Positions 25,855 through 33,984 of a DNA stretch of 40,449 nt are shown in pieces; the stretch's first letter is position 1, and every line of letters starts with the position of its first letter. The translations under genes and the position numbers were made by a program. Below the pieces are notes generated by a model, which was given only the letters and a program-made list of their open reading frames with translations, was not told where the DNA came from and ran no database searches. The DNA comes from Alphaproteobacteria bacterium (GTDB lineage Bacteria; Pseudomonadota; Alphaproteobacteria; Micavibrionales; Micavibrionaceae): contig JAGRIJ010000044.1 in NCBI GenBank assembly GCA_020443295.1, forward strand, positions 1-40,449. The letters run 5' to 3'.

Positions 25855-26681
25855 TGGGCGCGAACGTTCTTATTCTCAGCGGGTATGGCCTTAACTGCGA
25901 AGAAGAGACTTTGCAAGCTTTTGAATATACGGGGCTTTCAGGGACAATCCGTCATATTAACGACCTGATTGAGAATCCCGCAGAGCTTCAGAAGGTTGAG
26001 ATCTTGGTTGTTCCCGGCGGGTTTTCCTATGGGGACGATACCGGGTCCGGCAATGCGTTCGCCCAAAAAATGAAGCTGGCGCTGTGGGAGCCTTTGCAGC
26101 GTTTCGTCGAGCGGGATACGCTGACGCTCGGGATCTGCAACGGGTGCCAGATTGTCGCCAATCTCGGCCTGATCCCTGCCTTAGATAAGAAATACGGAGA
26201 GCGGCTGGTGGCCGTTACCTATAACATGACCGCGCGCTATCAGTGCCGCTGGGTGGATTTACAGGTCAATCCGGCCAATTCTTCCCCCTGGCTCTCTGGG
26301 GCGGGGTCTATGCATATCCCGGTTGCCCATGGGGAAGGACGCTTCATGATGGATGAAGCAGTCCTTAAGACCCTTCAGAGCAACAATCAGGTCGCTTTAA
26401 GCTACCTCAAACCCGACGGAAGTGTCGCTAATGGCGAATTTCCTTATAACCCTAACGGTTCCATAGCTGATATCGCCGGGATGACGGATGAATCGGGGCG
26501 TGTTCTTGCCCTGATGCCCCACCCTGAACGCGGCATGTTTACATGGCAACGGGATGACTATCATGAGTTGAAGGATCGGGCGGACCGAGAGAATCATCCT
26601 CTGCCCGATGAGGCGGACGGGCTGAAAATTTTCCGAAACGCCGCGACTTATTTCGGGAATAAATTACAAAAAACCGCCTAA
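25854..26681 (+). CDS. purQ: FGAM synthase glutaminase subunit PurQ
   Basis: A 275-residue class I glutamine amidotransferase that supplies ammonia to PurL. Seen: VVPGGFSYGDD (oxyanion region), the nucleophile elbow GICNGCQI with Cys95, and the catalytic His-x-Glu in MPHPERGMF near the C-terminus. It is longer than the ~225-residue PurQ that partners small PurL plus PurS; the ~270-residue form typically accompanies the long PurL, in agreement with its neighbour. ATG 25854 overlaps the purL stop and has a GGGGG ribosome-binding site; the in-frame TTG just upstream is unlikely. Confidence 0.92.
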   Translation: MGANVLILSGYGLNCEEETLQAFEYTGLSGTIRHINDLIENPAELQKVEILVVPGGFSYGDDTGSGNAFAQKMKLALWEPLQRFVERDTLTLGICNGCQIVANLGLIPALDKKYGERLVAVTYNMTARYQCRWVDLQVNPANSSPWLSGAGSMHIPVAHGEGRFMMDEAVLKTLQSNNQVALSYLKPDGSVANGEFPYNPNGSIADIAGMTDESGRVLALMPHPERGMFTWQRDDYHELKDRADRENHPLPDEADGLKIFRNAATYFGNKLQKTA

Positions 26682-26735
26682 TCGTTAACAGTTTTGCCTT
26701 TTTGTACCGAAAAGACTATAAAAAAACTGGCAAAT

Positions 26736-26764
26736 TTGACCCTGTTTGGTTATATTCATAAGTA
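26736..26764 (+). promoter_or_regulatory. Possible promoter for the 511-residue gene
   Basis: TTGACC (26736-26741), a 17-base spacer and TAAGTA (26759-26764) lie about 50 bases before ATG 26815. The -35 is good and the -10 poor. The whole 133-base region between purQ and this gene is AT-rich, and I see no clean terminator for purQ in it. Confidence 0.3.
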
Positions 26765-26814
26765 AGAAAAACTATTAATAATTTAAAAGCGGTTGAAATT
26801 AGGGTGATTTTTCT

Positions 26815-28350
26815 ATGGGCGGCGCAGTCGGAAGATACATAGACGATGTCTTCAAGATATTAGAAGAAGGCGGGCATGCGGCTATAGCAGCACGTGCTAC
26901 GCGTACGCTTGAAGGAATGTCCGGCGAGATCGCCAATGTCCTGACAGATTCCAATCCCCATGCAGTCGACGAGTTTATCAGCCGGAGCATCCGCTCGGCC
27001 GACGAGATGGAGTCGATGCTCTTCAAGATGGAGTCGGTCCAGACTGCTTTGCGCACATCGCGCAGCCGCACTCTTTTCAGAACCGAATTCGATGAGGCGA
27101 TGCACGCGGGGGGAGCCGTCGACGTAGAAGCCTTGCGCGTCAAGTATGGGCTGGAGGCTGATGATGCTGTAATCCGAGCCTCTAAGCAAATTGTAGAACG
27201 CAGAGCCGCTGAAAGTGCCGCTACCACTGCCACACGCCAGGCAGAAAACGTGGAGGAGCGCATCAGGCGCCTTGAGCAGCGCGATGTCTTAAATTTCCCC
27301 GGTCTCGTTAACCGTATGGTGCACAAGGTGGCCAATAGAGCCGGACCATTCAGGGGCGTCATTATCTATACAGGAAAGGGAGTTCTTTACAGCACGGCCA
27401 TTATGGGTCTCGGAGGGACTGCCCTGACTGCTGTAGGAATTGCCCATCTGGCAACCGGCGGCGAATCAACGCGAGGTCTGACGCATTTTGTTGAAGATGC
27501 AGCCGTCGGTTTATACCACGGGGTTAAAGAGATTGCCCCCGGCCTTGCCGATCTCCTGAAAGAAAAAAGCCCGGAGATCACGCACCTTCTTTTTACTGCC
27601 GCCACTTTGCAAACAGAAGTTCTTACGACTTCGCTTCGTGAAGTGAATGCGCGGCACAGTCTCGGGATCAATGACACCGATCTTGAATCCATCGCCCATG
27701 TTATGGAAGGCGATTGGGTTATGGGCGCCCTGCGCGAGGCCGGCGTGGATGTCAAAGGCGAAGATATCGAGCGGATCATGCGGGATTCGATGAATGCTCC
27801 TGACCGCAAGGCCTATATCGCGGAGCAACTCAGCCGAACAACGGGGCGCCGCCAGGAAGACATTCTTAATGCTCTTGCCAGCCCTGAGGTTATTGACGCC
27901 AGCAGCGCCACGCCGGAAGAAATTGAGGCCGCGTTCGGCCAAACGACCGAAGTTACCCCGGGGGGAGGCTCCGATACATCGCTTAGCGCCCTTCAGCGTG
28001 CCCGTGCCGCCCTGCAGAGACGGCGCCAGCAGGTGGGCGATCTGGCTCGCACGACCGTTGACGAGGCGACCGATGCCGTTGGTATTGCCCGTCTGAGCGG
28101 CGCTGGCCTGTCACAGGAATTCAACCGCGTTGTCGATCAGAAAAACCTGCACATGTTCAGCTCTCCGACCATGTTTGTCATCGGCTTGCTGGATTTCCTG
28201 CATCTGGACCTTTTTGGCCTCAAAGATATGCTGAAGAGGCAGGTTTTGCTGGATAACGTCAAAACCCAATTTGGCGACCGGTTCAATGTTCTCGGCCGGG
28301 ATGGGACGCATCTCGATCTGGATCATGCTCCCAGCCCTGCCGGCAGTTGA
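26815..28350 (+). CDS. Unknown 511-residue protein with central hydrophobic region
   Basis: I do not recognise a family. The N-terminal ~165 residues are helical and charged, with heptad-like stretches (RRAAESAATTATRQAENVEERIRRLEQ in two pieces) suggesting a coiled coil. A hydrophobic region at about 180-215 (GVIIYTGKGVLYSTAIMGLG, then TALTAVGIAHLA) could be one or two membrane helices. The rest is Ala/Glu/Arg-rich and helical, with a Gly/Ser/Thr-rich linker near 380-392, another hydrophobic patch near 445-460, and a polar Asp/His-rich end. There is no signal peptide. ATG 26815 has a TTAGGGTGA ribosome-binding site. It stands between purQ and the ketosynthase cassette, with 56 nt to the next gene. 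A membrane-associated or effector-like role is conceivable but unsupported. Confidence 0.65.
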   Translation: MGGAVGRYIDDVFKILEEGGHAAIAARATRTLEGMSGEIANVLTDSNPHAVDEFISRSIRSADEMESMLFKMESVQTALRTSRSRTLFRTEFDEAMHAGGAVDVEALRVKYGLEADDAVIRASKQIVERRAAESAATTATRQAENVEERIRRLEQRDVLNFPGLVNRMVHKVANRAGPFRGVIIYTGKGVLYSTAIMGLGGTALTAVGIAHLATGGESTRGLTHFVEDAAVGLYHGVKEIAPGLADLLKEKSPEITHLLFTAATLQTEVLTTSLREVNARHSLGINDTDLESIAHVMEGDWVMGALREAGVDVKGEDIERIMRDSMNAPDRKAYIAEQLSRTTGRRQEDILNALASPEVIDASSATPEEIEAAFGQTTEVTPGGGSDTSLSALQRARAALQRRRQQVGDLARTTVDEATDAVGIARLSGAGLSQEFNRVVDQKNLHMFSSPTMFVIGLLDFLHLDLFGLKDMLKRQVLLDNVKTQFGDRFNVLGRDGTHLDLDHAPSPAGS

Positions 28351-28406
28351 GCATAAGTCACGCTTTGTGCTAGGCGCTTCCTTTATCCCTCTGATATTCT
28401 TTTTGT

Positions 28407-28745
28407 ATGTTTGATGTCTTTAAGAAAGCGAACAAAAGAGCTTCGGTAACAGATGAGCTCATGATCGATATTTATGCCAGTCCTGAGATGCATGGGCTGG
28501 CGATCCTGATTGACAAACCTTTTCAAAAAAAGCTCCTCAGACTTGATCTTGACCTGAGGGACGCACATCTTATTTTTGTTTTTGAAGGAGGAGAACATAA
28601 GGATCTCGGCGAAGCGCTAAAAAGCGACCTTGTTCCATTCTTTCAGGAAAGACAGCAGGTAAAGTTTAATATTGTCAATGTGGATACCCTGGCCGTTATC
28701 GAGAGTTTTATGATCCCTCTTTCCGTGATCCCGAAGGATGGCTGA
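28407..28745 (+). CDS. Unknown 112-residue protein of the ketosynthase cassette
   Basis: A small soluble protein with alternating strands and helices (LAILIDKPFQKKLLRLDLDL, AHLIFVFEGG, VKFNIVNVDTLAVIESFMI). No family recognised and no membrane segment or Cys. It ends 6 nt before the ketosynthase start, so it is likely cotranscribed with it. The ribosome-binding site at ATG 28407 is not evident. The segment VDTLAVIES slightly resembles the phosphopantetheine site of acyl carrier proteins, but it has Thr where Ser is required and lies too near the C-terminus, so I do not call it an ACP. Confidence 0.6.
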   Translation: MFDVFKKANKRASVTDELMIDIYASPEMHGLAILIDKPFQKKLLRLDLDLRDAHLIFVFEGGEHKDLGEALKSDLVPFFQERQQVKFNIVNVDTLAVIESFMIPLSVIPKDG

Positions 28746-28751
28746 TCTTTC

Positions 28752-29876
28752 ATGAAAGACGTCTATATTAACGGTCTGGGCGCCTTTCTTCCGGGGCCGC
28801 CTGTTTCTTCAGCCGAGATGGAAGAGTATATCGGACGGGTTAACGGGCATCCTTCTCCCAGCCGGGCCTTTGTCCTCAGGCAAAATAAAATCAAAACACG
28901 CCACTACGCTTTCGGACGTGAACGGGGAAAACCGTATAGCGTGAGCGAAATGGCCGCCCTTGCCGTCAAACATGCGGCGGATGCCTCTGAAATTACGCTG
29001 CAGGATATTACTTTTCTTGCCACGTCTACGACCGTCGGCGACCTGATCCTGCCCGGCACGGCCTCCCATACACATGCTGCGCTGGGGATCCCACCGATCG
29101 AAATCGCCAGTTTCCAGAGCGTTTGCGCGAGTTCACTCATGGCCATCAAATCCGGCTATCTTCAGGTCAAGGCGGGAGAGCACGCTTGCGTTGCCGCGTG
29201 CGGAAGCGACTTTCCAAGCCGTTATTTTACTCCCGGGTTTTATGAGGGCACTGCCGTTATCAAGGAAGATGGGACCCTGCCCATGGAGATCGATTTCCTG
29301 CGCTTTACTCTTTCTGACGGCGCCGGCGCTTTCATTATAGAGAACAAGCCCAATACGCTGGTTCCTTCCTTTAAAATTCACTGGATCGATCTGCGATCCT
29401 ATGCAGACCGGTTCGAGACCTGCATGATGGCAGGAGGGGTCAGGCATGGGGATGAGACAGCCTTCTGGGGCGACTTTGAGAGCCCTGCCGCGGCCGCTCA
29501 GGCCGGGGCCTTGATGCTCACGCAGGATTTTGCTTTGCTCAAACGAATGATCCCCGTCTGGGTTTCCCATTACCTGAGCCTGATCGATCAGGGAAAGATC
29601 AAGATCGATGCGATCAATCATCTGTGCAGCCATTATTCCTCTCATTCTTTGCGCGTAGAGACGATCAAATTGCTGAAAAAGGCCGGGGCTATGATTGACG
29701 AGGACAAATGGTTCAGCAACCTATACAGTAAGGGCAATACAGGCACGGCCTCTATTTTTATTATGCTCGAAGAGCTGGGCCGTAGCAGAGCGTTAAAAAG
29801 CGGAGAGTTCATTCTCTGCCATGTCCCGGAAAGCGGACGGTGCCTGAACGGTTTTATGCTGCTGGAGGTTGTTTAA
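28752..29876 (+). CDS. Beta-ketoacyl-ACP synthase III family protein
   Basis: A 374-residue thiolase-fold condensing enzyme. KAS III enzymes load an acyl thioester on Cys and condense it with malonyl-ACP or another acyl nucleophile. Seen: active-site Cys125 in FQSVCASSLMAI, a His region LCSHYSSHSLR (His294 or His298) in place of the usual HQAN, and Asn329 in SKGNTGTAS, so the Cys-His-Asn set is preserved. The N-terminus (VYINGLGAFLPGPPVSSAEM) and length, longer than FabH (~320), resemble the wider group of specialised KAS III enzymes (OleA, DarB/StlD, ketosynthases of secondary metabolism) rather than housekeeping FabH. The next gene overlaps its stop (TAATG). Confidence 0.85.
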   Translation: MKDVYINGLGAFLPGPPVSSAEMEEYIGRVNGHPSPSRAFVLRQNKIKTRHYAFGRERGKPYSVSEMAALAVKHAADASEITLQDITFLATSTTVGDLILPGTASHTHAALGIPPIEIASFQSVCASSLMAIKSGYLQVKAGEHACVAACGSDFPSRYFTPGFYEGTAVIKEDGTLPMEIDFLRFTLSDGAGAFIIENKPNTLVPSFKIHWIDLRSYADRFETCMMAGGVRHGDETAFWGDFESPAAAAQAGALMLTQDFALLKRMIPVWVSHYLSLIDQGKIKIDAINHLCSHYSSHSLRVETIKLLKKAGAMIDEDKWFSNLYSKGNTGTASIFIMLEELGRSRALKSGEFILCHVPESGRCLNGFMLLEVV

Positions 29877-30550
29877 TGGATTATACGAAAAGCCAAGACG
29901 TTTTGCGCGCTTTGCTGCAAATCTGGGCGGATTTTTCTTCCAGGCTGGATGCCCTGCCCCTGATCGACAAGCTGAACCGGGGAAAGTTTCGGATCGAGGA
30001 TTACAAGATCCTTCTGATGAACCACCGTCAGCAGGTTGTCGAGGGCGGGCGCTGGATCGCGCGAGCAGCATCCAGTATCGATGACCGTTATTTCGAGTTG
30101 CGGTCCAAATTTATGACGCATTGCGTGACCGAACACCGGGATTTTCGAATGCTGGAGCAGAATTATGTCTCCCTGGGGGGCACGATGGAAGAGATCCAGA
30201 AGGGAGAAAAGAATATCGGGACGGAAGCTCTGAACGCTTTCATGTTTCACCGGGCTTCCCAGCCCAACCCTTTTGACCTGCTGGGCGCGATGTTTATCAT
30301 AGAGGGGCTGGGGCAAAACAAGGCCGGGGAATGGGGCCGGATGATCCGCGACCAGCTTGGCCTAAAAGACGAGCAGGTCAGTTTCCTGTTGTACCATGCC
30401 GATCATGATGACGGGCATATGGATGAATTCGAGGAAGCCCTGAAATCCGGCATCCTTGAAATTCCGGGTATGGGGCAGGCCATCGTCAAAACGGCGAAGA
30501 TCGTTGCGCGGCTTTACCTGCTTCAAATTGACGAGATCGATAATTTTTGA
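29876..30550 (+). CDS. Haem-oxygenase-like diiron protein (iron-containing redox enzyme family)
   Basis: A 224-residue all-helical protein resembling the haem-oxygenase-like diiron oxidase/oxygenase (HDO) and TenA/PqqC-like superfamily. Candidate metal ligands lie on separate helices in the expected order: Glu56 (RQQVVEGGRW), His82/Glu86/His87 (HCVTEHRDF), Glu143 (FIIEGLGQN) and Asp178/His181 in HADHDDGHMDEF. Known HDO enzymes include UndA, which turns fatty acids into terminal alkenes, and N-oxygenases such as SznF, so an oxidative step on a ketosynthase-derived acyl product is a reasonable guess. ATG 29876 overlaps the ketosynthase stop, so the two are translationally coupled. The next gene begins 11 nt later. 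Confidence 0.78.
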   Translation: MDYTKSQDVLRALLQIWADFSSRLDALPLIDKLNRGKFRIEDYKILLMNHRQQVVEGGRWIARAASSIDDRYFELRSKFMTHCVTEHRDFRMLEQNYVSLGGTMEEIQKGEKNIGTEALNAFMFHRASQPNPFDLLGAMFIIEGLGQNKAGEWGRMIRDQLGLKDEQVSFLLYHADHDDGHMDEFEEALKSGILEIPGMGQAIVKTAKIVARLYLLQIDEIDNF

Positions 30551-30561
30551 GGTGAGAGATT

Positions 30562-31452
30562 ATGAGCGAAGAGCTGCTGGCCCCTGTTCATAATATGCAG
30601 GACCCTAATCCGTGGTATGCGCTGACGCAGGATCACAGTACGTTTATCGACCAAAGCGCGAAAGAGGCCCTGCTCCGAAACAATGATACCTGGTCGCGCC
30701 GGGTCCTGTTGCCTGTTATCCGTCCGCTTGCGCGATTAAGTATTGTTATTTTCCGGTTTATCCGTCTGTTCCTGCCCCGGACATTTACGTCATCGAAAGC
30801 TCTGCATAACCTGATCTGCTGGGGCATGCGTAATTTCGTCAGCCGGGACGCAAACTATCTTATCCTGCGGCATTTCAACATGGGATCCCAGGTTTTGCGA
30901 TTTCTGAACGACAATTTGTCAGATGGAAAGCTTCCCGGGCATCCGCTGCACCCTCTTAAAATTGAAGACCTTCGCGATAACGTCTTCGTCCAGCATGACC
31001 TGAATATTTATAACTTTGTCATCCTGATGAACCAGTATCTTAGGACCCATAACAAAAAACTGACCCCTGTTCCGCTGGACCAGATCGATTTTTCGGCTAT
31101 TAAAGATTTTGATCCTGAACTGGAGGAATTTCCGAATACATGGCACAACTTTCTGGACCTGCAGAGTGCGATTGAGCTTTATACACCGATGTTTGCGCTG
31201 CTTCTTTCGCGCGAGGATTTCGAGCGGGCCAGCAATTCCCTTCAACTGGACGAAACGATTGCGATTTACGCTGCGACGCTTTTTAACAAAGACGCCATCA
31301 TGGGGATCGTGAACAACAAGCACCCGATGGTACCGCTTTCGACCATAGAAGCCGGGTTCCGGTTAATGCTGCATGGGCTGGACGCGGAGAACCTGTATGG
31401 CTTTATCAAATATGTTCGAGATTCCAGAGACGGCGCCCTGCAAGCTGCGTGA
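30562..31452 (+). CDS. Unknown 296-residue protein of the ketosynthase cassette
   Basis: I cannot name the family. It has a conspicuous basic-hydrophobic segment at about residues 46-75 (RRVLLPVIRPLARLSIVIF and following), likely membrane-associated, then a largely helical domain rich in His, Asn and acidic residues (RDANYLILRHFNMGSQVLRF, LRDNVFVQHDLNIYNFVILM). No signal peptide. ATG 30562 has a strong GAGGTGAGAG site. It is the last of four closely spaced plus-strand genes and ends 3 nt from the nuoF stop. Its tight coupling to the diiron protein suggests a role in the same pathway, perhaps handling a membrane-bound lipid substrate; that is inference. Confidence 0.72.
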   Translation: MSEELLAPVHNMQDPNPWYALTQDHSTFIDQSAKEALLRNNDTWSRRVLLPVIRPLARLSIVIFRFIRLFLPRTFTSSKALHNLICWGMRNFVSRDANYLILRHFNMGSQVLRFLNDNLSDGKLPGHPLHPLKIEDLRDNVFVQHDLNIYNFVILMNQYLRTHNKKLTPVPLDQIDFSAIKDFDPELEEFPNTWHNFLDLQSAIELYTPMFALLLSREDFERASNSLQLDETIAIYAATLFNKDAIMGIVNNKHPMVPLSTIEAGFRLMLHGLDAENLYGFIKYVRDSRDGALQAA

Positions 31453-31455
31453 AAC

Positions 31456-32739
31456 CTAAGCGGCCTGTTTGCGGTATTCCCTTATTCTGCGTTCCATTTC
31501 CGGACGGAAATGCTTGATCAGCCCCTGAACAGGCCACGCAGCGGCATCGCCGAGAGCACAGATTGTGTGTCCTTCGATTTCCTTGGTGACTTCGTAAAGC
31601 TGGTCGATTTCGTCAACTGTTGCGCGGCCATCGACCATCCGGGTCATGACGCGCCAGAGCCAACCCGACCCTTCGCGGCAGGGCGTGCACTGGCCACAGC
31701 TTTCGTGCATGTAAAACTGCGAGAGACGCGCAATGGCCTTGATCACGTCGGTGCTTTTATCCATGACAATCACGCCTGCAGTGCCCAGACCCGTACCGAC
31801 TTCGCGCAGGGAGTCGAAATCCATGTGCACAGTTTCACAAACATCCTTAGGGATCATGGGAGTGGACGAGCCGCCGGGAATGACAGCCAGAAGGTTATCC
31901 CACCCTCCGCGCACGCCGCCGCAATGTTTTTCGATCAATTCCTTGAGCGGGATTCCCATTTCCTCTTCCACGTTACAGGGCTGGTTGACGTGGCCGGAAA
32001 TGCAAAACAGCTTTGTTCCCGCGTTCTTTTCGTTCAGGCCCAATCCGGCAAACCAGCCCGCTCCGCGCCGCAGAATTGTGGGGGCCACGGCGATCGTCTC
32101 AACATTGTTGACGGTCGTCGGGCAGGAATAAAGGCCGGCCATGGCCGGAAAAGGCGGCTTGTTCCGAGGCTGGCCTTTCTTGCCTTCCAAACTTTCGATC
32201 AGGGCCGTTTCTTCCCCGCAGATGTAGGCTCCGGCACCCCTATGAACGATAACGTCGAAGTCCCAGCCCGAATTTGCGGCATTCTTGCCCAGAAGACCCG
32301 CATCGTAGGCTTCCTCCACCGCTTTCATCAGCTCGGAGCTTTCATGATAAAACTCCCCGCGGACGTAGATAAAGGCCGCGTGGGCGCCCATGGCAAAGCC
32401 GGCGACCAGCGCGCCTTCGAGCAGCTTGTGCGGATCGTGGCGCAGAATTTCACGGTCCTTGCAGGTTCCGGGTTCGGACTCATCCGCGTTAATTACCAGA
32501 TAGGACGGGCGGCCGTCCGGCGATTCCTTGGGCATGAAGGACCATTTGAGGCCCGTGGGGAAGCCTGCACCGCCGCGCCCGCGCAGGCCGGAGGCTTTTA
32601 TTTCGGCGATAATTCCGTCGCGACCCTTGGCGATCAGGTCCTTTGTGTTATCCCAGTCGCCGCGTTTCTGCGCGGCTTTCAGGGAGAAGGATTCCCAGCC
32701 GTAGATATTGGTGAAAATTCTGTCTTTGTCGTCGAGCAT
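31456..32739 (-). CDS. nuoF: NADH-quinone oxidoreductase subunit F
   Basis: A 427-residue flavoprotein, the NADH-binding and FMN-containing entry point of complex I. Seen: the NADH/FMN motif [20 protein letters not shown], the FMN-binding [16 protein letters not shown], and the N3 cluster ligands [15 protein letters not shown] followed by a fourth Cys in [14 protein letters not shown]. The length is normal. It starts within the nuoE stop (TGATG). The next nuo gene on this strand, nuoG, is 9.4 kb away, after a block of oppositely oriented genes that ends 3 nt from the nuoF stop. Confidence 0.96.
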   Translation of the reverse strand: MLDDKDRIFTNIYGWESFSLKAAQKRGDWDNTKDLIAKGRDGIIAEIKASGLRGRGGAGFPTGLKWSFMPKESPDGRPSYLVINADESEPGTCKDREILRHDPHKLLEGALVAGFAMGAHAAFIYVRGEFYHESSELMKAVEEAYDAGLLGKNAANSGWDFDVIVHRGAGAYICGEETALIESLEGKKGQPRNKPPFPAMAGLYSCPTTVNNVETIAVAPTILRRGAGWFAGLGLNEKNAGTKLFCISGHVNQPCNVEEEMGIPLKELIEKHCGGVRGGWDNLLAVIPGGSSTPMIPKDVCETVHMDFDSLREVGTGLGTAGVIVMDKSTDVIKAIARLSQFYMHESCGQCTPCREGSGWLWRVMTRMVDGRATVDEIDQLYEVTKEIEGHTICALGDAAAWPVQGLIKHFRPEMERRIREYRKQAA

Positions 32740-33398
32740 CAGGCCACTCCCGCTTTCTTAGCGCGGTCCTTCAGGCTGGTGGGGCCGGAAAGCGCCATGG
32801 AACCTTTGCGGCCTGTTTGCGAGCCGACTTTCGGCTGTTTTCCCGCAGCCAGGGTTTCGAGGATTTCGTTCATCGTCTCAGAGGTCAGGTCCTCATAGTA
32901 ATCATCGTTGATCTGGACCATCGGGGCGTTGACGCAGGCGCCGAGGCACTCGACCTCCATGATCGTAAACAAGCCGTCCTCTGTCGTTTCATTCAGCCCA
33001 ATTTCCAGTTTGTCCTTGCAGGTCTTGACGATGTCATCGCTGCCGCAGAGCCAGCACGGCGTGGTGGTGCAGAGCTGGATGAGGTTTTTGCCGACGGGGG
33101 CAAGGTTGTACATGGAATAGAAGGTTGCCACTTCATAGACCTTGATCGGGGCCATGCCGAGCATTTGCGCGATATGGTCCATCGCCGCGCGGGGAATCCA
33201 GCCGCCATAGGGCGGATTGGCCTTCGCGCCCTCCTCCCCGACCTGACGCTGAGCCATATCGAGCAGCGGCATGACGGCGGATTGCTGCCGCCCCTTGGGG
33301 TACAGGTCGATGGCTTCCTGCGCCTTCTTCTTATACTTCGCATTAAAGGCGAAGCTTTCGGGCTGGTAATCGGCGTTGATTTCGAATTTCTTTTTCAT
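32739..33398 (-). CDS. nuoE: NADH-quinone oxidoreductase subunit E
   Basis: A 219-residue thioredoxin-fold subunit carrying the N1a 2Fe-2S cluster. Ligands are visible as [11 protein letters not shown] and, about 40 residues later, [11 protein letters not shown]. The family's helical N-terminal part ([26 protein letters not shown]) is present, and a Lys/Ser-rich C-terminal extension after residue ~180 is common in alphaproteobacterial NuoE. It overlaps nuoF by 1 nt. Upstream are two AT-rich passenger genes rather than nuoD; 33 nt separate it from the nearer one, and its ribosome-binding site is poor. Confidence 0.96.
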   Translation of the reverse strand: MKKKFEINADYQPESFAFNAKYKKKAQEAIDLYPKGRQQSAVMPLLDMAQRQVGEEGAKANPPYGGWIPRAAMDHIAQMLGMAPIKVYEVATFYSMYNLAPVGKNLIQLCTTTPCWLCGSDDIVKTCKDKLEIGLNETTEDGLFTIMEVECLGACVNAPMVQINDDYYEDLTSETMNEILETLAAGKQPKVGSQTGRKGSMALSGPTSLKDRAKKAGVA

Positions 33399-33431
33399 TT
33401 CAAGTTTACACTTAATCTTTTATGCCTACGG

Positions 33432-33740
33432 TTAGCTTTTTACACCATCTAAACGAGTTATCAAAAAATACAAAGCCCAAAAATCAAGAATACCAAGAGT
33501 GTTAATTCTATAGGTAAAACTAACAACTGCAAAACCATACAAAGCTTCAAAAAACTCAGAAAAAACACCAAGATTATTGCAGTGTACGGACCCGCTATTG
33601 GCTGTCCAATTACATTCGAGCAACAAAGCTCCCCATGTAATCATGCCCCAAGTAACAATACTAATAACGCAATTAATCAGGGCTAAGTAATAGCCGACTT
33701 TTCTCACCGATCGATCACTCTTCAACCAATTCCAGTTCAT
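33432..33740 (-). CDS. Small membrane protein, unknown, AT-rich
   Basis: A 102-residue protein with two or three predicted membrane segments: about 15-42 (VGYYLALINCVISIVTWGMI and on), about 62-78 and 82-95. Two Cys (ECNW and VHCNN) lie in the first loop. No family recognised. The DNA is clearly richer in A and T than the nuo genes on either side. It overlaps the upstream small gene by 26 nt and precedes nuoE. It is one of two passenger genes inserted between nuoD and nuoE. Confidence 0.6.
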   Translation of the reverse strand: MNWNWLKSDRSVRKVGYYLALINCVISIVTWGMITWGALLLECNWTANSGSVHCNNLGVFSEFFEALYGFAVVSFTYRINTLGILDFWALYFLITRLDGVKS

Positions 33741-33984
33741 GCCCTGCTAGTGAAATTTCATGGCCCATGGATCGACCATCGGAGAAATACCACCATTTTT
33801 CTATCCAACCCCCACGTTGCCCCTCAAGTTCTTTAATTTCAAAAACCTCTCCGATCATTGATTTAAGGTTTTCTATTTCATCGGCAGGTAAATTTAAAAA
33901 TAAATTCTCATCCAATTTTATAACTTTTACCTTTGATCCGACTTTTAGTGTTTTGCCATTTCTATCCTTTGGAAACTCGCTCAC
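33715..33984 (-). CDS. Small acidic protein, unknown, AT-rich
   Basis: An 89-residue soluble protein beginning [20 protein letters not shown], with a pattern of short strands ([36 protein letters not shown]) suggesting a small beta-barrel, SH3-like fold. Similar small 'VGSKVKV...IG...I' proteins of unknown function occur sporadically in Proteobacteria; that is from memory. Its ATG overlaps the nuoD stop (ATGA), so it is coupled to nuoD although its composition is much more AT-rich. Confidence 0.65.
   Translation of the reverse strand: MSEFPKDRNGKTLKVGSKVKVIKLDENLFLNLPADEIENLKSMIGEVFEIKELEGQRGGWIEKWWYFSDGRSMGHEISLAGHELELVEE

Noticed and set aside
28407..28745. Acyl carrier protein candidate in the ketosynthase cassette
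   Set aside because: The VDTLAVIES segment has Thr instead of the phosphopantetheine Ser and is near the C-terminus rather than in the middle, so it is not an ACP by sequence.
31510..32898. Open frame of 462 codons on the plus strand opposite nuoF
   Set aside because: Antisense shadow of nuoF, whose FMN and cluster motifs are intact; no ribosome-binding site or family.
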